DNA from: Sodiomyces alkalinus F11
Lineage: Eukaryota > Ascomycota > Sordariomycetes > Glomerellales > Plectosphaerellaceae
Length of the DNA: 64,000 nt
Direction: 5' to 3'
NCBI RefSeq assembly: GCF_003711515.1
Contig: NW_021167083.1
Coordinates: 1,866,067-1,930,066, forward strand
Both the position numbers and the translations under genes were made by a program. The notes under the pieces were generated by a model. It worked only from the letters and a program-made list of their open reading frames with translations. It did not search any database and was not told where the DNA came from. Numbering within the stretch: position 1 is the first letter of the stretch; the number at the start of each line of letters is the position of its first letter. Of the stretch, positions 1 through 11,519 are shown one piece after another.

Positions 1-599
1 ACTAGGATCTAGCCCCGGCCTATCGTAGGGCTAAGGCCTTAACTATTACTAACGGACTAGCTGTCGCTCGGATAGACTTTTAGTCTACTACCTAACGATA
101 TTATTTCCGCTCGCGTGCCCCTAGCCCTCCTTATACCCCTATTTCTGCCCCTATTTCTGCGCCTGCTTCCACGCCCGCTCTCGCTCCTAGCTATCCTATA
201 TGCACTAGACCGTTATCTCCGTCCCGTTACCTCGACTCTATTACTTACTTTAACTATAATAAAAAGGGGTATTACGCTACTATATACCCTAGCCGTGTAT
301 AGCGCTTAAGTAATAGTAACTCGAATACCTAACCGGTGTCTACGCCTTATATCGGTTATATTATAGGCGAGGTGCCCTAAGAATAATACCTACCTCGAGT
401 AACCCCCTTTACTACTACTATACCGGTAAAGGCACGAGTTTCCCTTCGCCGAGGTAAGGAATAGGTGTAGACGTCAGCTCTCCTTAACGGAGGCACCGAT
501 ATTAACGTTTTAGATCGGTCCCTCTTAGGACCTAATTAGGTTCCTAACGGGTCTCCGGTTCCGGTATCTGGGTCACGGAAGGATACACGAAAGTCACCA

Positions 600-3500
600 C
601 TCTTAGGTCCCTCTATAGGATTATTACTACCACCGACTACTAGGATCGGAAGAAAATATAGCACGTTAAGTTTCATATTATAGACCTCGATCCCCAGGGC
701 GTAAAGATTATCTTAGGGAGGCCGTGGCTTATAGCTATTAACCCTAACGTTGATTAGTAGTGCAGCACGTAGACCTACCCTTTAACCTACGTAGAGCTTA
801 GTATAGTTATATTACCCAGAGAGCTACGTAGGGTAGTTAGATAAGCTAAGTCTATCCTTACTCTAACCTATATAGGTTCTATGTAGGCCCTATATATCGG
901 CTATATCGGCCTTAACGGCCTAGAAAACCCTTTAGTGAAATATAGAGATAGATTCTCGGAGAATAAGGCTCCCCATAGCCTAGACGTGGACCTTGTTACC
1001 TCTATACTACCGGAATAGTACTAAGACTTCGCTAACGTTTTTAACGTTAAAAACGCCGGACGTCTACTAATGCACTAGAAGTAGGACTATACTATTAAGA
1101 TCGAGGAGGGGAAGAAGCCTCCCTACGGCCCTATTTACCCTCTCGCTATATAGGCATTAGAGGTACTACGCTAGTATCTATAGGATACCGTTACGAAAGG
1201 ATGGATTAGACTATCCACTAGTCCGGCCGGCACCCCTATTCTATTTATTCCTAAGAAGGGTAATAAGCTACGTCTTTATATTAACTATAGGGGATTAAAT
1301 AAGGTAATAGTTAAGGACCGTACTTCTCTACCCCTGATCTACGAAATCCTAGATCGGTTATCGTTAGTGCAGTACTATACTAAGCTGGACCTTAAGGATA
1401 CGTACTATTGGTTACGGATTCGGGGGGGCGATAAGTAGAAAACGGCGTTCCGGACGAAATACGGACACTACGAGTACATGGTTATGCTATTCGGTCTTAC
1501 TAACGCCCTAGCGAGCTTTTAGTGCTATATTAATCAGGCGCTAACGGGTCTTATCGATACTATCTATATAGTCTATCTAGATAATATTCTTATCTATAGT
1601 AAAGACCTAGCTACCCACCGCGTATACGTCTACGAGGTCCTTACTAGGCTTAGATAGTGGTCCCTGTATACTAACCCTGATAAGTACGAGTTTAAGACTA
1701 AAGACGTGGAATTCCTCGGCTTTATCTATAGTCTAGATAGGGTATAGATAGATCTATCCCGCGTTAAGGCTATCTGTAACTAGGAGCTTCCTAATAGTGT
1801 TAAGAAGATATAGGTCTTCCTGGGCTTTACGGGTTTTTATAGGCGTTTTATTAAGAATTACTCTAAGGCGGCCGCCCCCCTTATAGACTATCTTAAAGGG
1901 GGCTATACAGGGGGCCCTACTAAGGGGCACGCCGGGGTCCTTATACTTTCCTAGTAGGCCTAGGTCGTGTTCGAGGAAATAAAGCTACTATTGTAGAAAG
2001 CGCTAGTTTTAAGATATTTTAATCCTGCTCTGCCGATACGTATCGAGCTTGACGCTTCTGCTTTTACTATTAGTGCTAATATTAGTTAGCTCGAGGATAG
2101 GCTATAGAGACCTATCGCGTTTATATCCCGTAAGCTTTGTGGCGCTAAGCTTAATTATAGTATACCCGATTCAAAGCTTATAGCTATTATCGAGTCTTTT
2201 CGGATATAGCGTTACTATATAGCTTATAGTCAGAGCCCTATTATTATTCTAACAGACCACCTAAACTATCGCTATCTATTAGATAAGCCGAAGCTTAAGG
2301 GGCAGCACGCACGGTGGCTTAAGGAGCTCGCCCTATTTAATTTTAAGATTCGGTACCGCCCGGGAACGTTAAATCCCGCGGATAGGTTATTAAGAAAACT
2401 CTAACACGCGCCCTATAAGCGCGCCCTAGTTAACAACCGGGCTAAGGCGTAGAGTCGTTTTTAAAGCGTTTTGTTATAGGCTATATCGGGAATCAGGGTA
2501 GTTCCCGTAATAGCCCCGGTTCTAATATTCCCGCTCCTCCTACCTTACCGGAGGTAGTAGAGATATAAGCGGATAACCTTTCTTCCTCTATAGAGTCTAT
2601 TTCGAAGCCTTTTGCTTTAGGCCTATATAGGACCTAGTATAGTACCCGCGCTATTCCCGCTCCTCCTACCTTACCGAAGGTAGTAAAGACGTAAGCGGAT
2701 AACCTTTTTCCTGCCTTAGAGTCTTTTTCGAGGCACTTTATTTTAGGTATTATCGGGAACTAGTATAGTTCCTATACTACCCCTGATCGTGTTCCCGCTC
2801 TTAACTCCCCTACCTTACTAGAAGAGGTGGTAAAGGCGTAAGCGGATAACCCTTTTTATACTAGGTAGCGTAAAGCCTATAGCGATGATACTATATACGG
2901 ATATTAGTCTAGGAGTGGTAGTATCGTTTATTTTAAGAATCGCGTTTTTATACTAGACCACTCTAGCCTCCGTTAAAAGGTTCTACAGTGTTTCTATAAT
3001 AGACCCAGCGTAGGGCACTATAAGGTCACGAGGACTATTAAGAGGATTTCGGACTTCTACTTCTAGGATTATTTACCTAGGGATATCTAGTAGTTTATAC
3101 CCACCTATACTATATTTTAATATACTAAGCCGCGGCACTATAAGCTATACGGCGAGCTAGCGAGTCTCCCGGTACCCTAGCGCCCCTTTATAGAGATATT
3201 GATTAACTTTATTACGGGTTTACCGCCCGTTCGTGGCGCGACTATAGATAGGAAAAGGGATACTATGCTTATAGTGGTGTGTTGTTTAATAAAGTACTCG
3301 GTTTATATTCTCTCGAGTAGTGGCCTAATAGTAAAAGGACTTACTAAGTCTCTATAGTATCACGTCTTCCGCACTTTCGGCCTGCCGAACGGTATTATAT
3401 CTAATCGCAGGGCGTTATTTACGAGTCGTTTTTAGGTAACCCTTTATCGGTGTCTAGGCATAGCTAGGCGCCTATTAATAGCGTGGTACCCGTAAACTAA

Positions 3501-4265
3501 CGGATAGACGGAGCGATAGAATCAGAATCTCGAATACTATCTTCGGGTATTCTGCTTATAGGAATAGGATAACTAGGTTAACTAACTACCATTAGCAGAA
3601 TTCACCTACAGTATAGCGTGGTATTCCGCGATACGTTATACCCTATCCGATACGTTAATAGGTTATAACCTAAGGGGACCTAACGAAGTATAGTTCCCGA
3701 GGGTAGGCGAGGTTTATACTATTAGAGCCGAGCGCTGGGCGGAGTACCTTATAGCCTAGCGCCGATCTATCTCGGACCTTATTAGGAGGGCGTAAGTATC
3801 CTACGAATAGTACTATAATAACGGTCATGCCTAGCCTTCCTTTAAGGTGGACGAGTACGTTTTACTATCTATAAAGAATATCCGATAGAAAAGGCCATCG
3901 AAAAAGCTTAGGGATAAGTTTATTAGTCCGTATAAGATGACTAAGGTTATCGGTACGTATAGCCTGGCTTACTAGTTAGCACTGTCTAAAGGTATAAGGA
4001 TTTATAACGTCTTCCCCGTCTCCCTATTAGAGCTATAGAGGTCTCGTGATAGCTTATAACCGGCACCACCCGTAGTCGACGTCGAACTAGAATTGGATAA
4101 GTACGAAGTTAAAGCTATCCTTAACTATCGCTATCAGGGTAAATAACGCTAGTACCTGATTAAATAGGCCGGCTATAGCGACGAAGAAACTACCTAGGAG
4201 CCGAAACGGAATGTCCCCGATAATCTCGTCGACGCCTACTTTAAAGCGAGACTATCTAAGAACTA
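600..4265 (+). pseudogene. G1 pol: protease, RT, RNase H, integrase, chromodomain (RIP-destroyed)
   Basis: Would encode the enzymes for reverse transcription and integration of the element. A protease-end motif ending in NPNVD is readable near 690-755. The RT is clear from 1,190 to 1,720, with TKLDLKDTYY, then the palm motif as YLDNILIYS: the second catalytic Asp has become Asn by TpG-to-TpA change. RNase H follows near 1,970-2,400 (IELDASAF; later LTDHLNYRYL). The integrase has a damaged zinc-binding region near 2,980-3,140, a core near 3,190-3,700 (ISNRRALFTSRF) and a C-terminal chromodomain near 4,090-4,230 (DKYEVKAILNYRYQGK). Chromodomains bind modified histone H3 and steer integration into heterochromatin. 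It cannot be translated: there are dozens of TAG/TAA codons. Confidence 0.85.
2527..2860 (+). repeat. Tandem repeat of about 126-138 bp, three copies, in the pol linker
   Basis: Three direct copies starting at 2,527, 2,653 and about 2,791 share ttcccgctcctcctacctta, the ggtagtaaagacgtaagcgg block and the gataacctttt block. Spacings are 126 and 138 bases, both multiples of three, so the array kept the frame between RNase H and integrase. The copies have diverged by transitions and a small insertion. It is a coding minisatellite rather than an inserted element. Confidence 0.75.
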
Positions 4266-4879
4266 AACGGGTCTATACACTATTCCTATAGGAGACCTTA
4301 GAGATACGACGTAAGGGCGTTATTCTATTCTTCCCCCTCCTTACGGATAATAAGACCTACTAGGAACTAAAGAGGTTTATATACTATCCCCGCAGGGGAC
4401 CTAACGGAGATAACGGTCTATATATCGGCTATATTAACCTAGAAAAACCCTTTAGTAGGCCGTGGAGATAAATTCTTAGAAGAGGGGACCCCCCCTAACT
4501 AAGACGGGGACTATATAGGCGTTATCGCCTCGGTTACTATATTCTTGCTTTTTAAGCGTTCTACTCTTAACCTCTATTCTTCCTTTTTAAGCGTTCTATT
4601 TCCGACCTCTATTCCTTTTCGGGCATAATACCCTTAATCCCCGTTCTTATCTCTGTACTATAATAGCTTATCGCCCTTAACCTCTATTTACCTCTGCTTT
4701 TCCCTTAATTAACCGTTATAATAGAACACGATTATATCACAGCAAAGCATAGCTAGGACCGTTAGGGCTACGTTAGGAATACCCTAAAGCTTGTTAAAAA
4801 AAAAAAGGAAAAACCTAACCCAAAGGCTAGTAAAAACACTAAAAAAAGAATAACCGTTTCCTTTATATATACCTATCAC

Positions 4880-5760
4880 GCCCCAGAAAAGATATCCTTA
4901 AACCCCACTAACTTATTATCTAGAGGGGTAGGCTCCCGCCTAACCACCTCGTTATTATTATCCTCTATATATACCTGGCTCTACCCTAAGGTAGTAGCCG
5001 TTACCCCCTCTTACCTACTACCGGCAGATAGCGTCGAAGGATAAAAAGGCAGAGGCGTCTTCGCCTTCTATTACCTCTTCTTCTTCTTCCCTAATAAAGG
5101 AGTCGAGGGCGTTAGAGCCTTTTTCCCCTTATTCTTCTTCACTAATAAGGTTAGCACCACGTCGTTATCGTCGGGCACTTTATAAGGGTCCGGCGGGCCT
5201 TACGGACGTTACGATATCGTGCCTAGCGATAGCGTGCCTTAAGATTACGCGTTACTACCACTATCACTAAATATATTATCACCTATAAAGCTAACCCCCG
5301 CGGGGGCTAAGGTAGACCCTAAGGGTATAGGCAGATCTTCCTAGGCCTAAGCCTAGGCTAGGTTAAGGGTAGCTATCTACTCGAAAGCAGCGGCTATATA
5401 TTCCTAGGCTATAAGGTCGCGCTAATATAACACTAGGCGTTATAACTTAATATCGAGCCGTTATTACTCGACGGTAAGGCGCTACTATTATAGCCTAACG
5501 AATTACTTAAGGAGCGACTCTATACTATTAAGCCTCTCGTGGATATCCTCCGCCGTGTTCTAGCAGGTATTAGTAACTTCCTTAGTATAACGCCGAGTAG
5601 CTATAGCTTCCTCGGTAGCCGACCGGTTAACCTCTAGCGTCGCCTAACCTAAAGCCTCCCTAAGGATAACCTAGTATTAAACTATTATAGTCTAATACTA
5701 TATAGGACTAGTAAAGCGACTATATAGGACTAGTAAAGGAATATAGTTAATAGGAAGGAT
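4880..5760 (-). pseudogene. Unrecognised coiled-coil, Lys-rich protein relic antisense to G1
   Basis: I do not recognise this protein. On the minus strand one frame stays coherent for about 290 codons, with stops only at likely Gln/Trp sites. The N-terminal two thirds read as a Gln/Glu/Arg-rich heptad-like helix (NTAEDIHERLNSIESLLK, then QRLDIK-type segments), consistent with a coiled coil. The C-terminal third has basic clusters resembling nuclear localisation signals (KKNKGKK and GKKKKR). It ends near 4,880. It sits directly behind the G1 pol in the opposite orientation, so it may be an accessory antisense ORF of that element, or a separate inserted gene. A 22-bp direct duplication lies at its 5' end (about 5,699-5,742). 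Confidence 0.45.
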
Positions 5761-5954
5761 TATAATACTTACACGACGACTCTTATTTAGGCTATCTTTC
5801 TCGATAGCGATAACTAAAACCTTTTATAGCTACTTAGCAGTATTCTTACCAGTAATTAGGAGCTATTATAGGCGTTAGAAGAACAGGCCCACGGAGTAGT
5901 CTATAATAGAAGGGGCTATAAGAATAATAAAGATATATAAAGGGATAATAATAT

Positions 5955-6315
5955 ATAACTTGCGACGCGGCACCTTAGGCTATTATGCTTAGAATAGTAG
6001 TAATATTTATTTATACGCTAACCGTTATCGGCGTGTCGGCACGTTATTGCCTTAATAGTATACGTCTTTTCCTTAAAGTTAATGGCCACTAACTTACCCG
6101 TATAACGTATATAGAAGGCCCTTAGATCCCCGCTTATGCCGATATGTACTACCCTTTAGCGTGGAGTAACCCATAGTATAGTAGTCGACGATAACATAGC
6201 CTTAATAGGGGTAAAAGGCTCTAGCGTAGCTGGCTACAGGGCTAACTACCTAGCGGACTACGAGGTTAATACCGTAGCCGTGGTCTTAAGCCTTTTAGAG
6301 ACTCGCGTTATACTC
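5955..6315 (-). pseudogene. Unrecognised minus-strand ORF relic
   Basis: About 115 codons read coherently on the minus strand with few stops, all of RIP type; readable pieces include SGDLRAFYIRYTGKLVAINF and KEKTYTIKAITCRHADNG. It lies just upstream of the coiled-coil relic, separated by some 190 bases where no frame holds. The two could be exons of one gene or separate ORFs. No known domain is recognised. Positions 6,316-6,640 to its right are AT-rich with no supported feature. Confidence 0.35.
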
Positions 6316-6649
6316 GCGGGAGTAGCGGCGCGTTTATTATTATTTCCTTTCTAGGAAGGTATAGTGACTACACTAAACGTGTAGTTAGCTAGTAGAATAG
6401 ATTAGAGATATATGGAAGCACTTATACAGATAGTAGTTAATTAATTAAGACTATAAGACGTTAGTATATAATACTAGGAACGAGGTAAAGAACTTATAAG
6501 CGTAGTATAATCGAAAAATAGGCATAGAAAAGGACAAAAAAAGAATAGGAAGATGGAGTAACGGCAGATTATAAGATATCCCTAATAGTAATTATATAGA
6601 CACCTATTTTTAGTATAAAGAAGGAAGCTACGAATTCGCAGAAGGAGTA

Positions 6650-9141
6650 CCGTTTAGGCCTTATATAAAACTAGCTTCGGGAGTCTTTATAGATAGATTG
6701 AAGGGATAACCTAGGAGGATAAAGGGATAGACTAGATTAAGAGGCTGCGAAGGAGCTACCCTAGAACCTATTAGGGTCCTAGATACGATATCGGCTTTTA
6801 GTCCCGGGTTAAGGATAGAGTGGCCTTTATTAGTGGTTTTAGTTAATGGATTAAGAGGAGAGAGTATATACCCGGGTTAGAGCCACGGCTAAGGAGACCT
6901 GTAAGGGAACCGGCCGGGAACCTATTAGGGTCCTATCGTGGAGGGCTCTAGTCTAGGGTATCGGGGGTTTAGGGACGGACTCGGAGACTAGGTTTCGGAG
7001 GAGCCGAGAGGCTAGTATAGATCGAGCGCTTCTAAGGATAGGAGTATCTGGGGGAGGTCGCTATATTAGGTGCCTGCAGTAGTGGTTATAATAGATCCCT
7101 AGTATAAACCTATAGGGGTCTAGGCGTGGCTAGTCTAAGACCCCTTAAGGTATAAACAAAACAGTTATTATATAGTGAATAGAATAGTCTCTCGAAGTAA
7201 ATAAGGCAGCCCTCGAGGAAGCAAATAAAGCAGTCCTTAAGGGGTAGCAGAGAGTAGCGGAGCGTAGACTTCAGGAGCGGGGGAGCCTCCCCTTTAAAGA
7301 GGGAGGCCAGCGATTAATCTAATTCTTTAGTGACCCCTATATTCAAATCCTATTATAATCCTATCTAGTTCCTTACTTAACCCTACCGTTTGACTCTTTA
7401 CGACTACCTATTTAATAATAGAGAAATAGAATTTAGGATATTATAGCTTAAAAGACCTTATAGTCCCTGCTAAAGAGGGGGTAATCTCCCTCGTACTTAT
7501 AGCACTTATAGATCTTATACTCGTAGTCTCCGTATTCTTTATACTCGTTATAGTAATAATATTCCTCTCTATAACCTTTAACGGCATAGATAGGGTAGGA
7601 AATTAGGCTCTTATAGGTCCCCCGGGTATACCCGAATTTCCAGTAGTTAGAATACTAGGTTCTAGGGGTTACAGGCCTATATTTATAGACCTTTAGCCGC
7701 TGGCCGGCTATAAAAAGCCCCTGTTTTAGGCAGTACTTCTATTCTTTAGTGGAGGGCATAGAAATAACTACTATACCGTAAAACGCGTTCGGAGTCCATA
7801 GCCACCGAGGCTTCCCTACTACCCTAACAGGTTAAAGGTGCCGATTTTAGTGGCTAGGTCCTATAGGCCTAGGCCCTGTTATAGACTTCGGTTTAGGGCC
7901 TCTTATAGCGGCTCGGAGGGGTCGGGTCAAGGGGTATCGCCACTCCTGAAGGCTCTAGAAGACACATAAATAATAATAAGCTTAAACTAATCGCCTATAA
8001 GCTCGGGGGGCTAGAGTGGGAGGTTTAGCTCTTTAAACCAATAATTCTACGAGTCTAGGAGCTATTAAACGCTGTATTCCGGCCCCGGGGTTAAAATGGT
8101 TCCCGTTAGTCGACCGGCTAATAGCCGTAACTACAGGGAATTTTAGGGCCTAATTAAGCTTATTCCAAAGCGCGAGGGGGTGGAAGTTTTCCCCAGGAAT
8201 CGCTGCCCCTGCCGTAGACTATAGAATAACCTTAGGGACCTTTTTAGGATTAGTTAGGAGGGGTGCTAGAGGGAGGGAGGCTAAAGGTGCTAGGGCTGCT
8301 AGAGCTGCTGGAGCTACTAAAGCCCCTGAATTAGGGGCCTGGGTAGGGCCTTTTTTCCCCTTTATAGCCTCGCTATAAAGGGGTTTAGACTCTTCTATAA
8401 GCCTACGAACTAGCTAGGCTAGTTCATTAACCTTCTATTCGAGGGTGGGGGCTAGGAGACTTCTAGTACTCCGTCGATAGTAGATTTAGGCCTTACGGAT
8501 AGGGCCTTAATCTAGGGGGCAGGGTTAAGGGTATAGGCCTATTAAACTAGCTAAAAAGCCTGTTAGAGTAGTTCCTTAGCCTATACCTTACTAGCCGAAG
8601 TAGTCGACTTCTAGGGCTTAGCCGAGGTTTCTCCAGGGGCTTTAGCTATTCCAGGCGCCCTTTTAGCCCATTTAGAGCCTAAAAGGCTCGGTGTTTTAGT
8701 AGGGGGGGCCCTAGAAGCAGGGGGGCCCCTAGTAGGCGCTTAGAAGGCGCTTGCGGCTTCCGAGTCCGAGGGGGATTGGATTCGGGTCCTAGAAAAGCGT
8801 CTAGGGGTCGGCGTAGAGGGGCTTAGATGTCTTTTCGAATTTAGGGGCGTAGCGAGAGTTAAATCCTTTATATTTTCAGAGGTATTACCTATATCTACCT
8901 CCCCTAGGCCCTGTATAGTTATAGCGGCCTTAGGGGCGGTTTTAGGGGCGTGAGGGGCGTTAGGGGCGTTATTATAGCTGGCATTGTGGCTAGTGGGTTA
9001 TTTAGGGCTCTAGGCCTGCGTGGAGGACGTGGGTGCGGCTCCGCGCGGCTGGGCTTACTGCTTTAGTAGCGTGGGCGGCGTACGGGCTATATTAGACTTT
9101 TCCCCCGCACACGGGGGAGCCGCAAGCCTATTTCCAGGCAT
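6650..9141 (-). pseudogene. LINE (Tad1-like) ORF1 relic, element LINE-C
   Basis: Gag-like ORF1 of a non-LTR retrotransposon, expected to bind the element's RNA. A candidate ATG is at 9,141 (starts MPGNRLAAPP). The N-terminal half is Ala/Pro/Ser/Thr-rich, followed by a Gln-rich helix (QAKELLQQAFQLVQQAYTL) near 8,540-8,600. Near 7,440-7,680 come zinc-knuckle arrays in which Cys codons have become Tyr; the spacing fits the two to three CCHC knuckles of Tad1/I-type ORF1. A Pro/Arg/Ser-rich stretch seems to continue the frame to about 6,650, less certainly. No endonuclease/RT ORF2 follows, so the element is incomplete. Low-complexity repeats near 8,270-8,330 and 8,930-8,980 are Ala/Pro codon runs. 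Confidence 0.65.
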
Positions 9142-9298
9142 TTTCGCACTTACAATACGCCTAAATTAGTGCCTGCACGATACAGGGCTATAGATAGGCG
9201 TATAGAGCTTAAAAAGAGCTATCGATTGATATAGGTTTTTGAGTGGTTTAAGGCGTTTACGCGTAAAACGTAGGTCCCCCTATATGAGTTGTGTATAT

Positions 9299-9952
9299 AT
9301 GAGTTACTTACGTTATAGTAAGCGTCTAAAAACCTATCCAGATAACGTTAAAGCCTATGCTAATACTATAGACACTAATACTACGTGCTTTTAGTACGCT
9401 AATAGTTAACGCCTCTATAAGGATATAAGTCGTCTCTATACCGCTAAGGTGCTACCGGTATATTAAGATAGTCTAACTAGTCGGTATATCACCCCCGGTG
9501 CTAAAAAGTAATAATAACGTCTTATAGATATTTATAATCTTTACATATTAGTAAAGGCTACTAGTGATAATAGTATTACTACGGTAAGTAGTCTCCCTTT
9601 AATATCGTGGTAGCGCCTTACTGATACCCTATAGGCTAAGAAGCGCCTAAAAACAGCAGCTTCATCCTTTAAAAAGACTGTTACTTAGGCGCTACCTTTA
9701 GGTTATAGCTGCGGCGGTACCTTATTAGTAGGGGTGGTTATATAGAATATACTCCGCCGAAAGTATCGCCTAAAGGGTATAATAGGTGTTTTAATAGATT
9801 ATTATATATATAGTCCTTTTTTGATTTCGCTACGGCGCCTCTATAATAGTAGTATAACTAACTGGTTCTAGGGCCTTAAGTATATTAAGAGTGGCGTTAG
9901 CGCCTTTAAGGGGGTAATACCTTTAGCGAGGAGTAAAGGGGGCTTCGGCTAA
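9299..9952 (+). pseudogene. Unrecognised 217-codon ORF relic abutting Gypsy F1
   Basis: From ATG at 9,299 one plus-strand frame runs 217 codons to a stop at 9,950-9,952, broken only by RIP-type TAG/TAA codons. It reads as a Lys/Tyr/Thr-rich soluble protein (YSKRLKTYPDNVKAYANTID near the start; later LQAKKRLKTAASSFKKTV). A Gly/Val stretch near the C-terminus could be a short hydrophobic helix. No family is recognised. Its stop overlaps the target-site duplication of F1; before that insertion the codon would have been TGA followed by TAA. The opposite strand is also partly open, so the orientation is probable rather than proven. Confidence 0.4.
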
Positions 9953-9955
9953 TAA

Positions 9956-10170
9956 TATTACGGGTTAACCCCGATATAGAGGATCCGGCTATACTTCGGA
10001 TCTTCCTGACTACGCGCTTAGTCAACGGACCTATATCGCTAAGTTATCACTACCTTATAGCCAGCCTAACACCGTAGACTTTTCTCCTTTTTCCCTTTTC
10101 CCTCCTTAGTTCTACATAATCAATTATTACGACCTCACTTAGTGCTACGACATATAACTAGTCGTTTATA
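9956..10170 (+). repeat. F1 5' LTR (215 bp)
   Basis: Starts tattacgggttaacccc (originally TG..., now TA) and ends gtcgtttata, where the 3' LTR still has gtcgttcaca. Same length as the 3' LTR at 16,961-17,175, with only transition differences. The primer-binding region begins at 10,171 (tatctagaac). Confidence 0.9.
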
Positions 10171-10244
10171 TATCTAGAACTTAGCGATACCCACGCGTTA
10201 CACTAGTGATAGATTAGGATATTAATGCTACCGCCTAATAACCT

Positions 10245-11450
10245 ATTAGAATTAAATAGGTTATAGAGTGGATAAACTAACGGTTAAAAGAAAATAACCG
10301 AGCCCTAAACGTAAAGCTAGGCCCTCTCTATCAATAATATACCGATATTAACTTAAGGCTCGCTCTGATATAAGAATATTACTCGGAAATACGCTAGTTC
10401 ATAGACCGATAACGCGCGAGAGAAGAAGCTAATAAGCGATAACGCTAGTTAGTCGAATAGCTTATAGCCCGGCTCCTAGGATCGCCTACCCCGTAGAACC
10501 CTATACCGCCTAACTTAAATATTCCGGCTCCCTCGTAGACCCTAATAATCTTTATACTAATAGAGTCTACCCTATTACCGGTTCTATCGCTAGCGCTATA
10601 GCCGATAATAATAGTAATCGCCCCGACCTTAACGGCGGCACCCTATAAGACTATCGATAACCCGGTAAAGTTCTCGGGGAAGCGAGTATACTACGGCGTA
10701 TAGGCCTACGCGATACGGTAGAAGCTTATAATCGATAGCGACCTATTCTAGAATAATATATAAGTTTAGTACACGATCTATAATTACTTAGGGCCCGAAG
10801 TATAATAGGTCGTATTAGCCTTCTATAAAAGCGATAGGCCGTGTAAGCTTATAGACTCTAATAACTTTGTAGTGTACCTTAATCGTACTTACTTTAATCC
10901 TATAGAATAGTTATAGGCCACCTAAACCTTACGTATAATTTATTAATACACCGATAAATTATTTACCGCCTTCCTGCCCCGTTTTAGAATATAGATCGCC
11001 CTTATAGGCGGTACTCAATAGGAAGCTACTATATAGATTTTATTTCTTAAAGGAGCGATTACCTCGCGATTTAGGGATAAGCTTATCTCCGCCTATATTC
11101 CTACTAACCACTATACTATATAGGTTAACGGCGTATAAGAGATCGCCGGGAAACTCGAAGGTTATTAGTTCGAACGGAACTACGATAAATAAGCTTAAGA
11201 TTATATACCCGCGAAGAAGGATATTAACGGTAATATAAAGATAGGCGGAGTAAACCGTGTTAGCGACGGAAAGGCGAAGTAAGAGACTTAGATATACTAT
11301 AATAAGAAAGGGTATATCGCGCGGAATTATAAAAAGCTAGAAAAAAACTCAGACACGGTCCGGAAGGTTAAGGAGAACTGCGCGAAGGATCACGATAAGA
11401 GCGGGGATAAGTCGATTAGCGAGGATAACTCGGAAAAAGAATAGCTTTAA
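10245..11450 (+). pseudogene. F1 gag relic with CCHC zinc knuckle
   Basis: Structural capsid-type protein of the element. The frame is coherent for about 400 codons apart from RIP stops. Near 11,283-11,330 a zinc knuckle is readable as CYNNKKGYIARNYKK, with some Cys and His positions replaced by Asn or Tyr. A charged Lys/Asp/Glu tail follows (KSGDKSISEDNSEKE) before a stop at about 11,450. The central part matches the retrotransposon-gag type of fungal chromoviruses in position and layout. The F2 counterpart is at about 48,295-49,500. Confidence 0.7.
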
Positions 11451-11519
11451 CGCGAAAATAGGCGTTAAAGCCGATAGCCGCGATACGGCGGGAGTAAAAG
11501 GCGTTTAGAGTACGTGCTA

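Larger units (their letters stand above)
1..4740 (+). mobile_element. Ty3/Gypsy chromovirus relic (G1), 5' truncated by window edge
   Basis: A degenerate LTR retrotransposon read on the plus strand. Domains follow the Ty3/Gypsy order: protease-like region near 640-760, reverse transcriptase, RNase H, a repeat-rich linker, integrase and a C-terminal chromodomain near 4,090-4,265. The gag and 5' LTR lie left of the window, and no LTR could be paired inside it. Stops occur almost only where Gln or Trp is expected, the mark of RIP. Positions 4,266-4,740 are tail sequence rich in pyrimidine runs with no coding signal; a 3' LTR may lie here but has no partner to prove it. The short ORF at 115-309 is probably a chance frame in the Pro/Leu-rich linker. 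Confidence 0.85.

Noticed and set aside
115..309. 64-residue Leu/Pro-rich plus-strand ORF
   Set aside because: Lies in the linker before the G1 protease; low complexity and no recognisable domain, so not called as a gene.
8930..8980. Repeats like ttaggggcg resembling telomeric TTAGGG
   Set aside because: They are imperfect and lie inside LINE ORF1, where the minus strand reads Asn-Ala-Pro repeats (NNAPNAPHAP).
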